Shown: one piece after another, positions 25,594 through 33,369 of the stretch | Layout: the number at the start of each line of letters is the position of its first letter | Numbering within the stretch: position 1 is the stretch's first letter | DNA from: Halococcus sediminicola | GTDB taxonomy: Archaea > Halobacteriota > Halobacteria > Halobacteriales > Halococcaceae | NCBI RefSeq assembly: GCF_000755245.1 | Contig: NZ_BBMP01000022.1 | Coordinates: 372,001-436,000 of the forward strand | Reading direction: 5' to 3' | DNA: 64,000 bases | Translations under genes and position numbers: made by a program | Notes under the pieces: generated by a model | Told to the model about the DNA's origin: nothing | The model's input: the letters and a program-made list of their open reading frames with translations, nothing else | Databases searched by the model: none

Positions 25594-25811
25594 AAAACAC
25601 GATTCGACGGCATCGAGACAGTGCGGACCTAAGTCAGGCCGATCTCGCGGCAGCAGTCGACGTCACTCGCCAGACGATCAATGCGGTCGAGCGCGAGCGC
25701 TACGACCCGTCCGTCGAGCTGGCGTTCAAACTGGCCGCCCACTTCGACTGCCGCATCGAGGATCTCTTCGACCCCGAACTGAACGGAGTTGGGGCCGACC
25801 ACGACGACTGA
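25590..25811 (+). CDS. Xre-type HTH transcriptional regulator
   Basis: The 73-residue protein is almost entirely one helix-turn-helix: LSQADLAAAVDVTRQTINAVERERYDPSVELAFKLAAHFDCRIEDLF. This is the common short Cro/C1 class (COG1476). No ligand domain follows. It starts inside the preceding stop (ATGA) and so forms a two-gene operon with the membrane protein. The palindromes at 25119-25151 upstream of that operon are the natural candidates for its binding sites. Confidence 0.88.
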   Translation: MKNTIRRHRDSADLSQADLAAAVDVTRQTINAVERERYDPSVELAFKLAAHFDCRIEDLFDPELNGVGADHDD

Positions 25812-25917
25812 GGCCCCACTTCGTTCACCGGTTCGATCACTCGTCGCGGTGGAGTTTACCGCGGTTCGTACTGCGACGAACTGAAGGTTTTTGCCGCCGC
25901 CGCGCGAGCGAGTGGGT

Positions 25918-26340
25918 ATGGACTACCGGGAACTCGATGGGGGCCGCGAGTTCGTCGCCGGGCTGGATCACGGCGCGGACTGGCGCGAGGAACTCGAAGC
26001 GCTCGCGACCGATGCCGGCGTGGACGCGGGCTTTTTCGTCGCGCTCGGCGCGGTGCAGGACGTCGAGCTGTTCTTCTACGATCAGCGTCGGCAGGAGTAC
26101 GATGCGGTGGCGTTCGACGAACCGCTCGAAGTCGCCGCCTGCGTGGGCAACGTTTCGTGGTTGGAGGGCGAGCGCTTCGCTCACACCCACGCGGTCTGCT
26201 CGCGCGCGGACGGTTCGACCGTCGCGGGCCACCTGAATTCTGGTACCGTGTTCGCCGGCGAGGTCTATCTCCGCGAACTCGATACCCACCTCGAACGCGA
26301 GCACGATAGCACTACTGACCTCGACCTCTGGCCGCTCTGA
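25918..26340 (+). CDS. PPC domain DNA-binding protein (DUF296)
   Basis: The 140-residue protein matches the PPC/DUF296 fold: DGGREFVAGLDHGADWREELEALA, GFFVALGAVQDVELFFYD, FAHTHAVCSRADGSTVAGHLNSGTVFAGEVYLREL. HTHAVCS and GHLNSGTV hold the conserved His residues that may bind a metal. Archaeal members are often annotated as DNA-binding, but direct evidence is scarce. Its TGA overlaps the PolD large subunit ATG by one base (TGATG), tying it to replication by context. Confidence 0.88.
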   Translation: MDYRELDGGREFVAGLDHGADWREELEALATDAGVDAGFFVALGAVQDVELFFYDQRRQEYDAVAFDEPLEVAACVGNVSWLEGERFAHTHAVCSRADGSTVAGHLNSGTVFAGEVYLRELDTHLEREHDSTTDLDLWPL

Positions 26341-29300
26341 TGGAGTCGAACGACGAGCGCTACTTCGAGCGCATCGAATCCGCGCTGGACGAGGCCATCG
26401 CGGTCGCCGGGGACGCGCGCGAGCGGGGTGGTGACCCGTCCCCCGAGATCGAGATACCGGTCGCCAAGGACATGGCCGACCGCGTGGAGAACATCCTCGG
26501 TATCGAGGGTGTCGCCGAGCGCGTGCGCGAACTCGAAGGCGAGATGAGTCGGGAAGAAGCCGCCCTCGAACTCGCCGCCGATTTCGCCGAGGGCCGTGTC
26601 GGCGATTACGAAACACAAGCGGGAACCATCGAGGGCGCGGTCCGGACCGCGGTCGCGCTCCTCACCGAGGGCGTGGTCGCCGCGCCCATCGAGGGCATCG
26701 ACCGGGTCGAACTCGCGGACAACCCCGATGGAACCCAGTTCGTCAGGGTGTTCTACGCCGGGCCGATCCGCTCGGCGGGCGGCACCGCACAGGCCCTCTC
26801 GGTGCTCGTCGCCGACTACACGCGCGCGCTGCTCGGTCTCGGTGGCTATCAGCCCCGTGACGAGGAGGTCGAGCGCTACGCCGAGGAAGTCGATCTCTAC
26901 GACTCCGAGACCGGACTCCAGTATTCGCCGAAAGATGCGGAAACGAAGTTCATCGCCCGCCACTCGCCGGTGATGCTCGACGGCGAGGCCACGGGACAGG
27001 AGGAGGTCTCGGGCTTTCGCGATCTCGAACGGGTCGGGACGAACAACCCCCGAGGAGGAATGTGCCTCGTGCTCGCGGAGGGTATCGCCCAGAAAGCGCC
27101 GAAGATCAAGCGCTACACGACGAAATTGGACGAGGTGGACTGGCCGTGGCTCGACGACCTCATCGCGGGGACCGTCGGCGACGGTGCAGACGAGGATGAG
27201 GCGAACGAGGAACCCGCCGAGGAGGACGGTGCAGATGCGGACCCGGAGACGGACACTCCCGCAGGACCACTTCGGCCTGACCCCTCCGAGAAATTCCTTC
27301 GTGACCTCATCGCGGGTCGGCCGGTCTTCGGTCATCCGAGCGAGGCGGGTGGCTTTCGGCTTCGCTACGGCCGCGCACGCAATCACGGCTTCGCCACCGC
27401 CGGGGTGCATCCGGCGACGATGCATCTCGTCGACGACTTCCTCGCGACCGGCACCCAACTGAAGACCGAGCGCCCCGGCAAGGCCGCCGGCGTCGTGCCC
27501 GTCGATTCCATCGAGGGCCCCACCGTGAGATTGGCCAACGGCGACGTGCGGCGCATCGACGACCCGGCCGAAGCGCTCGAACTCCGCAACGGGGTCGAAG
27601 CCATCCTCGATCTGGGCGAGTACCTCGTCAATTATGGGGAATTCGTCGAGAACAACCATCCCTTGGCACCGGCCTCGTACACCTACGACTGGTGGATTCA
27701 GGAGTTCGAGGCCACCGACGCGAACGTGCGCGCGCTCGCGGACTCGACGCGCATCGACCTCGAACATCCCCGTTCGGAAGAGGCGATCGAGTGGGCCATC
27801 GAGTACGACGCGCCGCTACACCCCGACTACACCTACTGCTGGCACGACATCACAGTAGCAGAGTTCGAGGCGCTCTGTGAGGCGGTCGCGGCCGGCGAGT
27901 TCGTCGATGGCGTGTTGGCGCTCGACCCCGACCCCGGGAATCGTGACGCGCTCGAAGCACTCTTGGTGCCCCACTCGCAGGCCGCCGACGCGCTCAGGAT
28001 CCCCGACCACGCGGCGTTCGTGCGCTCGCTCGGGTTCGACGGGTCGCTCGACCGCACGTGGGAGGCCCTCTCTGAGGAGGCGCGCGAGTGGCCGAACGCG
28101 ATGAAGGCCGTCGAGGAGGTCGCACCCTTCGCCGTCCGCGAGCGCGCGCCGACGCGCATCGGCGGGCGGATGGGACGGCCCGAGAAATCCGAGACGCGCG
28201 AACTCTCGCCGGCGGTCCATACCCTGTTTCCCATCGGCGAGGCGGGCGGCAACCAGCGCGACGTGGCGAAAGCCACCGAGTACGTCCACGACGACGGTGG
28301 CGAGCGCGGCGTCGTCCCCGTCGATATCGGCCGCCGCGAGTGCGTCGACTGTGGCGAACGAAGTTACGAGACGCGCTGTCCGGACTGTGGCGCGCTCACC
28401 GAACCGCGCTACGAGTGTCCCGACTGCGAGATCGGGGTCGAACCCGACGAGTCCGGCCGTGCGAAGTGTCCCCGCTGTGGCAACGAGGCCCGCCCGACCG
28501 AGTGGCGGGCCGTGGACCTCCGCGAGGAGTACCAGAGCGCCCTCCGTGAGGTGGGCGAGCGCGAGAGCGCCTTCGAGATTCTGAAGGGTGTGAAAGGGTT
28601 GACCTCGGAGCGCAAGACCCCTGAACCGATGGAGAAAGGCGTTCTGCGGGCGAAACACGGCGTCTCGACGTTCAAGGATGGAACTGTGCGCTACGACATG
28701 ACCGACCTGCCCGTCACGAGCGTGAGGCCAGTCGAACTCGACGTCTCGGTCGACCAGTTCCGCGAACTCGGCTATCACGAGGACATGAACGGCGACCCGC
28801 TGCGCCACGACGACCAACTGGTCGAACTCAAAGTCCAAGACGTCGTGCTCTCGAACGGCGCGGCCGAGCATATGCTCAAAACCGCCGCCTTCGTCGACGA
28901 CCTGCTCGAAAGCTACTACGGACTCGATTCGTTCTACGACTTCGACGACCGCGACGATCTCGTGGGGGAGCTCGTCTTCGGGATGGCCCCGCACACCTCG
29001 GCGGCGGTCGTCGGTCGCGTGATCGGCTTTACGAGCGCCGCCGTCGGCTACGCACACCCCTACTTTCACGCCTCGAAGCGCCGGAATTGCGACGGCGACG
29101 AGGACTGCGTCATGTTGCTGATGGACGGCCTCCTCAACTTCTCGAAGGCCTACCTGCCCGACAAGCGCGGCGGGCGGATGGACGCACCGTTGGTGATGTC
29201 CTCGCGCATCGACCCGGCCGAGATCGACGACGAAGCCCACAACATGGACGTCGTGGATTCCTACCCGAGGAAGTTCTACGAGGCCACCCTCGAAATGGCC

Positions 29301-29834
29301 GACCCCGGGAGCGTTGACATCGAGATCGCCGAGGCAAGCGTCGGCACCGAAAGCGAGTATTCGGGCTTTCGCCACACCCACGACACCTCGAACCTCGCGC
29401 TCGGACCGTCGCTGTCGGCGTACAAGACGTTGGGTTCGATGACCGAAAAGATGGACGCCCAGCTCGAACTCGCCAGAAAGCTTCGGGCGGTCGACGAGAC
29501 CGACGTCGCCGAACGCATCATCGAGTACCATTTTCTGCCGGACCTCATCGGCAACCTCAGAGCCTTCTCCCGCCAGGAGACGCGCTGTCTCGACTGTGGG
29601 ACCAAATACCGACGGATGCCGCTCACGGGCAACTGTCGGGAGTGTGGCGGCGACGTGAATCTCACAGTACATGAAGGGTCGGTGAAGAAGTACATCGGCA
29701 CCGCGACGCGCGTCGCCGAGGAGTACGGTACCCGTGATTACACCAAACAGCGCCTCGAAGTGCTCGAGCGCACGCTCGAAAGCGTCTTCGAGAATGACAA
29801 GAACAAACAGAGCGGGATTGCGGACTTCATGTGA
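26340..29834 (+). CDS. polC: DNA polymerase D large subunit DP2
   Basis: The 1164-residue protein is the catalytic subunit of the archaeal replicative polymerase PolD. Visible features are the N-terminal region with FYAGPIRSAGGTAQALSVLVADY, a Cys-rich zinc region (CVDCGERSYETRCPDCG, ECPDCE, CPRCG; about residues 669-715), the catalytic motif NCDGDED near residue 917, and a C-terminal zinc finger (CLDCGTKYRRMPLTGNCRECGG). An acidic insert (about 280-305) is halophile-specific. There is no intein; the catalytic motif is uninterrupted. It overlaps the PPC gene by one base. Confidence 0.97.
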   Translation: MESNDERYFERIESALDEAIAVAGDARERGGDPSPEIEIPVAKDMADRVENILGIEGVAERVRELEGEMSREEAALELAADFAEGRVGDYETQAGTIEGAVRTAVALLTEGVVAAPIEGIDRVELADNPDGTQFVRVFYAGPIRSAGGTAQALSVLVADYTRALLGLGGYQPRDEEVERYAEEVDLYDSETGLQYSPKDAETKFIARHSPVMLDGEATGQEEVSGFRDLERVGTNNPRGGMCLVLAEGIAQKAPKIKRYTTKLDEVDWPWLDDLIAGTVGDGADEDEANEEPAEEDGADADPETDTPAGPLRPDPSEKFLRDLIAGRPVFGHPSEAGGFRLRYGRARNHGFATAGVHPATMHLVDDFLATGTQLKTERPGKAAGVVPVDSIEGPTVRLANGDVRRIDDPAEALELRNGVEAILDLGEYLVNYGEFVENNHPLAPASYTYDWWIQEFEATDANVRALADSTRIDLEHPRSEEAIEWAIEYDAPLHPDYTYCWHDITVAEFEALCEAVAAGEFVDGVLALDPDPGNRDALEALLVPHSQAADALRIPDHAAFVRSLGFDGSLDRTWEALSEEAREWPNAMKAVEEVAPFAVRERAPTRIGGRMGRPEKSETRELSPAVHTLFPIGEAGGNQRDVAKATEYVHDDGGERGVVPVDIGRRECVDCGERSYETRCPDCGALTEPRYECPDCEIGVEPDESGRAKCPRCGNEARPTEWRAVDLREEYQSALREVGERESAFEILKGVKGLTSERKTPEPMEKGVLRAKHGVSTFKDGTVRYDMTDLPVTSVRPVELDVSVDQFRELGYHEDMNGDPLRHDDQLVELKVQDVVLSNGAAEHMLKTAAFVDDLLESYYGLDSFYDFDDRDDLVGELVFGMAPHTSAAVVGRVIGFTSAAVGYAHPYFHASKRRNCDGDEDCVMLLMDGLLNFSKAYLPDKRGGRMDAPLVMSSRIDPAEIDDEAHNMDVVDSYPRKFYEATLEMADPGSVDIEIAEASVGTESEYSGFRHTHDTSNLALGPSLSAYKTLGSMTEKMDAQLELARKLRAVDETDVAERIIEYHFLPDLIGNLRAFSRQETRCLDCGTKYRRMPLTGNCRECGGDVNLTVHEGSVKKYIGTATRVAEEYGTRDYTKQRLEVLERTLESVFENDKNKQSGIADFM

Positions 29835-29912
29835 ACGCTATCGGGGTCGGACGGACGTATGCCGCGAGTTCCGCAGCGTTAACCGACCGGCGACCGTAGC
29901 ACTGCCGAAACG

Positions 29913-30368
29913 ATGAGCGACGAACACACATCCACGGCGGTCGAGCCGGGTTCCGACGAAGGACCGACGGAGGCGCTCCACGAGACCATCGCGGCGTTCG
30001 ACTGTACGTCGGGAACGCTCCATCGGTGGGACGGGGACGAACTGGTGCTCGTCGCGTCCGTCGACATTCCGGAGTCCGTTCGCACCCGAATCGAGCGGAT
30101 TCCCATCGGCAAGGGAATGGCCGGGCTGGCGGCCGAACGGATGGAACCGGTCGACGTCTGTAACCTCCAGACGGACGATTCCGGGGTCGCCGAGGACGGT
30201 GCGCGCGCGACGGGGATGGAGGGGTCGCTCGCCGCTCCGGTCATCGGCGTGGATGAAACTCTCAAAGGAACCATCGGGGTTGCCAAACCGGAGCGATACG
30301 AGTTCACCACCGAGGAGCGCGAACGATTGATGGCCGTCGGCAGACGGATGTTCGCCAATGACGACTGA
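29913..30368 (+). CDS. GAF domain protein
   Basis: The 151-residue protein is a single GAF domain: ETIAAFDCTSGTLHRWDGDELVLVASVDIPESV, IPIGKGMAGLAAERMEPVDVCNLQ, and GSLAAPVIGVDETLKGTIGVAKPERYEFTTEE. GAF domains bind small ligands, nucleotides or bilins, or sense redox through cysteines. Two Cys (in AFDCTSG and DVCNL) could be redox-active. There is no kinase or output domain. Its 3' end overlaps the following HTH gene by 11 bases, so sensing and output may be split over two proteins. Confidence 0.87.
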   Translation: MSDEHTSTAVEPGSDEGPTEALHETIAAFDCTSGTLHRWDGDELVLVASVDIPESVRTRIERIPIGKGMAGLAAERMEPVDVCNLQTDDSGVAEDGARATGMEGSLAAPVIGVDETLKGTIGVAKPERYEFTTEERERLMAVGRRMFANDD

Positions 30369-30555
30369 CCCGCCGCTCGGCGCGGAACTGCGCGACCGCC
30401 GCGAGGCCCGTGGTCTCAACAAGACGGAACTGGCGGCCCATCTCGGCGTCACGGCGGTCGTGGTTGCGGCGTGGGAACGCGGCGACCGGCAGCCGAGCGA
30501 CGAGCACGCGGCCGCGCTCGTGGAACTGTTCGGCGAGAGCGAGCGCTCCGCGTAG
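30358..30555 (+). CDS. Small HTH (Xre-like) DNA-binding protein
   Basis: The 65-residue protein consists of a helix-turn-helix: LGAELRDRREARGLNKTELAAHLGVTAVVVAAWERGDRQPSDEHAAALVELFG. No other domain is present. It overlaps the GAF gene by 11 bases and is probably translated with it. It is reasonable to infer that the GAF protein modulates this DNA-binding protein, but that is not shown by sequence alone. Confidence 0.82.
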   Translation: MTTDPPLGAELRDRREARGLNKTELAAHLGVTAVVVAAWERGDRQPSDEHAAALVELFGESERSA

Positions 30556-30585
30556 CCGAGCAAACGGTGTGGGCCGGGCGGTGAG

Positions 30586-30593
30586 TTTTATAT
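30586..30593 (+). promoter_or_regulatory. TATA box for the rubredoxin-like gene
   Basis: TTTTATAT at 30586-30593 is centred 26 bases before the ATG at 30616, matching a haloarchaeal leaderless promoter. It shows that the rubredoxin-like gene has its own promoter despite following the GAF/HTH pair closely. Confidence 0.65.
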
Positions 30594-30615
30594 CCGTCGA
30601 CGGCGAATCATCGAT

Positions 30616-30909
30616 ATGGGCCAGGAGAATCCCACGATTGGGGTCGGTACGACCGTCTACACCGAAGATGGCGCAAAGCTCGGCACCGTTCGCGGCTTCG
30701 ACACGGACGGGTTTTTCGTCACGACCCGCGAGGGGGTGGCATCGCTCTCGGTCGAACACGAGCGCGCGGGCCACGCGCTCGGCGAGGCCGAACTGATGTG
30801 GCGCTGTGGCGACTGCGGCGAGATGGGCGACCTCAAAGGTGGCATTCCCGACACCTGCCCCTCGTGTGATGCGCCGAAAGAGGAACTGTACTACTGGACC
30901 GAAGACTGA
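30616..30909 (+). CDS. Rubredoxin-like zinc-binding protein (DUF7130 type)
   Basis: The 97-residue protein has an N-terminal beta domain (GTTVYTEDGAKLGTVRGFDTDGFFVTTREGV) resembling a PRC-barrel-like strand set. A rubredoxin-like knuckle pair follows: WRCGDCGEMGDLKGG and CPSCDAPKEELYYW. The two CxxC pairs would bind Zn or Fe. In true rubredoxins this arrangement carries electrons; here the role is unknown. A strong TATA box precedes the ATG. The panE start follows two bases after its stop region, giving a possible operon. Confidence 0.85.
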   Translation: MGQENPTIGVGTTVYTEDGAKLGTVRGFDTDGFFVTTREGVASLSVEHERAGHALGEAELMWRCGDCGEMGDLKGGIPDTCPSCDAPKEELYYWTED

Positions 30910-30910
30910 C

Positions 30911-31786
30911 GTGGATATTGTCGTCTTCGGCGCGGGAAGTCTGGGAAGCCTCGTCGGCGGTCTCTGTGCGCGCGAGCACCGCGTGACGCTGGTCGGGCGC
31001 GACCCGCACGTCGCCGCGGTCCGCGAATCGGGCCTCGCCGTCGAAGGTACCGTCGAGTTCACGGCCCATCCCGATGCCCGGACGACAGTCCCCGATCGCG
31101 CGGATCTCGCGCTCGTCACAGTGAAATCGTTCGACACGCCCGAGGCCGGACGCACGCTCGCCGACTGCAAACCTTCGATCACCTGCTCGCTCCAGAACGG
31201 TCTCGGCAACGAGGACACTCTCGATACTCACCTCGACCCCGTGCTCGCCGGCACCTGCACCTACGGCGCACGACTGCTCGAACCCGGACGGGTCGCGTGC
31301 ATGGGACTGGGTGAGGTCGCGCTCGGCGCGCCCGACGGCGGCCACTTGGCAGCGGCCGAGCGCGCAGCAGCGGCGCTCCGGGCGGCGGGCATCGAGACGA
31401 GCGTCACGAGAGAGATGCCCGAACGGCTCTGGCGAAAGCTCGCCGTCAACGCCGGCATCAACCCCACGACCGCGCTCGCCGGCGTTTCCAACGGTGTGCT
31501 CGCCGACGGCCCGCTCTACGAGATCGCCAGCGAGGCCGCCCGCGAGACCGCCCGCGTCGCCCGCGAGCAGGACGTCGACCTCGCCGAGCGCGAAGCGGTC
31601 GCGGCGCTCGATTCGGTGATCGCGGCGACCGCCGACAACACCTCCTCGATGGCCGAAGACATCCAGAACGGACGGCGAACCGAAATCGACGCCATCAACG
31701 GAGCCGTCGTCGAGCGCGCGGAGAGTTCCGTACCGGTGAATCGCACGCTCGCCGCGCTCGTTCGGGCGCGAGAGCACGCCGGCTGA
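30911..31786 (+). CDS. panE: 2-dehydropantoate 2-reductase
   Basis: The 291-residue NADPH-dependent enzyme reduces ketopantoate to pantoate for coenzyme A synthesis. A Rossmann motif, GAGSLGSLVGG, lies at residues 7-17. The active-site Lys and Asn are in LVTVKSFDT and CSLQNGLGN, and RLWRKLAVNAGINPTTAL carries the substrate-binding Asn. The start is the GTG at 30911, one base after the upstream stop; no ATG gives a full Rossmann fold. It is complete and of normal length. Confidence 0.93.
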   Translation: MDIVVFGAGSLGSLVGGLCAREHRVTLVGRDPHVAAVRESGLAVEGTVEFTAHPDARTTVPDRADLALVTVKSFDTPEAGRTLADCKPSITCSLQNGLGNEDTLDTHLDPVLAGTCTYGARLLEPGRVACMGLGEVALGAPDGGHLAAAERAAAALRAAGIETSVTREMPERLWRKLAVNAGINPTTALAGVSNGVLADGPLYEIASEAARETARVAREQDVDLAEREAVAALDSVIAATADNTSSMAEDIQNGRRTEIDAINGAVVERAESSVPVNRTLAALVRAREHAG

Positions 31787-31795
31787 ATCGAAGGG

Positions 31796-33262
31796 TCAGT
31801 CGATATAGCCGAGGTCTTCAAGGCGCTGTTTGGCGTCGTCGCCCATCCCCGAGAGCACTTCGTCACCCTCGACCGTTCCCCAGTCGTCGCGGTTGCGCTC
31901 GAATTCGCGGAGGGCGCTCTCGATGTCGTCGACGACCGAATCCTCGCTCCCGTGGGTGTCTTCGAGTTCCTCGGGGTCCGTATCGAGCCGGTAGGCCTCG
32001 TCGGCGATGCGCTCGTTGTGGATGTATTTCCCATCGGGCCGGCGCGCGGCGCGCATCCGCGAGTAAAAGCGCGAATCTTCGGGAATATCGATGCCGGCGG
32101 CGCTGGCCTTGTTCTCCAACTGATTGAGTTCGACCACCGGCCGGTGGTACTCGACGAAGGCGTTCTCGCCGCCGTCGAACTCCCGATAGGACCCCGAGAG
32201 CAGCGAGCGCTCGGGGTCGAGCGGGACGCCCTTGCCGCGCGCGTCGGCGTGGTCGAGCACCGTGTGATAGAGGTCGATGAGTTCGACCTGTTCGTCGCGC
32301 CGGCCCGGGTCGAGATCGGGATGTTTGACCATGAGCGGGACGTTGACGATGGGGTCGTAGACCGCGAATTCGTGACCATAGAGTCCGTGCTCGCCGTGGA
32401 GTTCGCCGTGGTCGGCACAGACGATCACGAGGGTGTCGTCCCACTCGTCGTTGGCGCGCATCCACTCGAAGAGCCGGTGGAGTTGGGCGTCGACGTGGTG
32501 GATCTCGGCATCGTACAGCCCGCGGATCGAGTTCCATTCGGCTTCGCTGATGTCGCGCGCGCCGCTGTTGTACTCCTTTGAGTTCTGACAGACCTGCGTG
32601 GAGTCCACACCGGGGGCGAACAGTTCCTTGTGCTCGTCGGGCGGGTGGTAGGGCAGGTGGGCGTCCATCAGGTTGATGAAGGAGAAGTAGGGGTCGTCGG
32701 TCCCGTCGATGAACTCGATCGTGCGGTCGATGACTGCCGGTGTCTTCGAGTCCGCTCCCTCGCCGCTGGCGAGGAACTCGTGGATCTCGTTGCCGGCGTT
32801 GACGAGCCAGTCGGCGGCCTGCCGGAGGCGCTCGTTGTCGTTCATCGTCTTCCACGCCCGCGCGAGCGGTCCCGAGAGCAGGTCGCCGGGCATCACCTCG
32901 AAGAAGTTGTCCTGACTGTCGAACCCGTCGGTGAGATGCGTGTAGGGCGTTATCCACGCGTTCGACGAGTAGCAGGAGCTTCGATGGTCTTCGAGCGACT
33001 GGGCGAGGGTGGGATGGCCTTCGAGATACGGGTTTTCCTGGGTCGCGTTGTGCTCGCCCGGGTAGCGCCCGGTGAACATCGAGGCGTGGGAGGGGAGCGT
33101 CCACGGCGCGGGGGCGACCGCCTGCTCGAAGACGGCGGCTTCCTCGGCGAACGCTTCGAGTCCGGGCGTCGTCTCGCGGTCGTCGTCGTAGACCGAGAGG
33201 TGGTCCTTGCGGACCGTGTCCATCACGACGAACAGGACGTTCCGTGCGGGCGTATCGCTCAT
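31796..33262 (-). CDS. Sulfatase/alkaline phosphatase superfamily protein with Thr nucleophile
   Basis: The 488-residue protein has the sulfatase fold: metal-binding FVVMDTVRKDHLSVY (Asp15), and APWTLPSHASMFTGRYP at the nucleophile site. Metal ligands also lie in VIVCADHGELHGEHGLYGHE. The position that carries Cys or Ser for formylglycine formation in true sulfatases is Thr55, so sulfatase activity is not certain; phosphatase or phosphotransferase chemistry is as likely. No signal peptide or membrane helix is seen, pointing to a cytosolic enzyme. It faces nhaP divergently. Confidence 0.86.
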   Translation of the reverse strand: MSDTPARNVLFVVMDTVRKDHLSVYDDDRETTPGLEAFAEEAAVFEQAVAPAPWTLPSHASMFTGRYPGEHNATQENPYLEGHPTLAQSLEDHRSSCYSSNAWITPYTHLTDGFDSQDNFFEVMPGDLLSGPLARAWKTMNDNERLRQAADWLVNAGNEIHEFLASGEGADSKTPAVIDRTIEFIDGTDDPYFSFINLMDAHLPYHPPDEHKELFAPGVDSTQVCQNSKEYNSGARDISEAEWNSIRGLYDAEIHHVDAQLHRLFEWMRANDEWDDTLVIVCADHGELHGEHGLYGHEFAVYDPIVNVPLMVKHPDLDPGRRDEQVELIDLYHTVLDHADARGKGVPLDPERSLLSGSYREFDGGENAFVEYHRPVVELNQLENKASAAGIDIPEDSRFYSRMRAARRPDGKYIHNERIADEAYRLDTDPEELEDTHGSEDSVVDDIESALREFERNRDDWGTVEGDEVLSGMGDDAKQRLEDLGYID

Positions 33263-33369
33263 ACCTACCCGTCGCTCTCGCGCCGCATAAATACACGCCG
33301 TTCGTCCTCGTCGACCGGGCGCTGGTGCGAGGCGAGGCGTTTAACCGGCCCTATTGAGTATTCGTGGGC

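Noticed and set aside
27816-29672. 618-codon frame opposite polC
   Set aside because: It is antisense to the PolD large subunit catalytic region; the sequence is low-complexity Val/Arg/Gly-rich and without domains.
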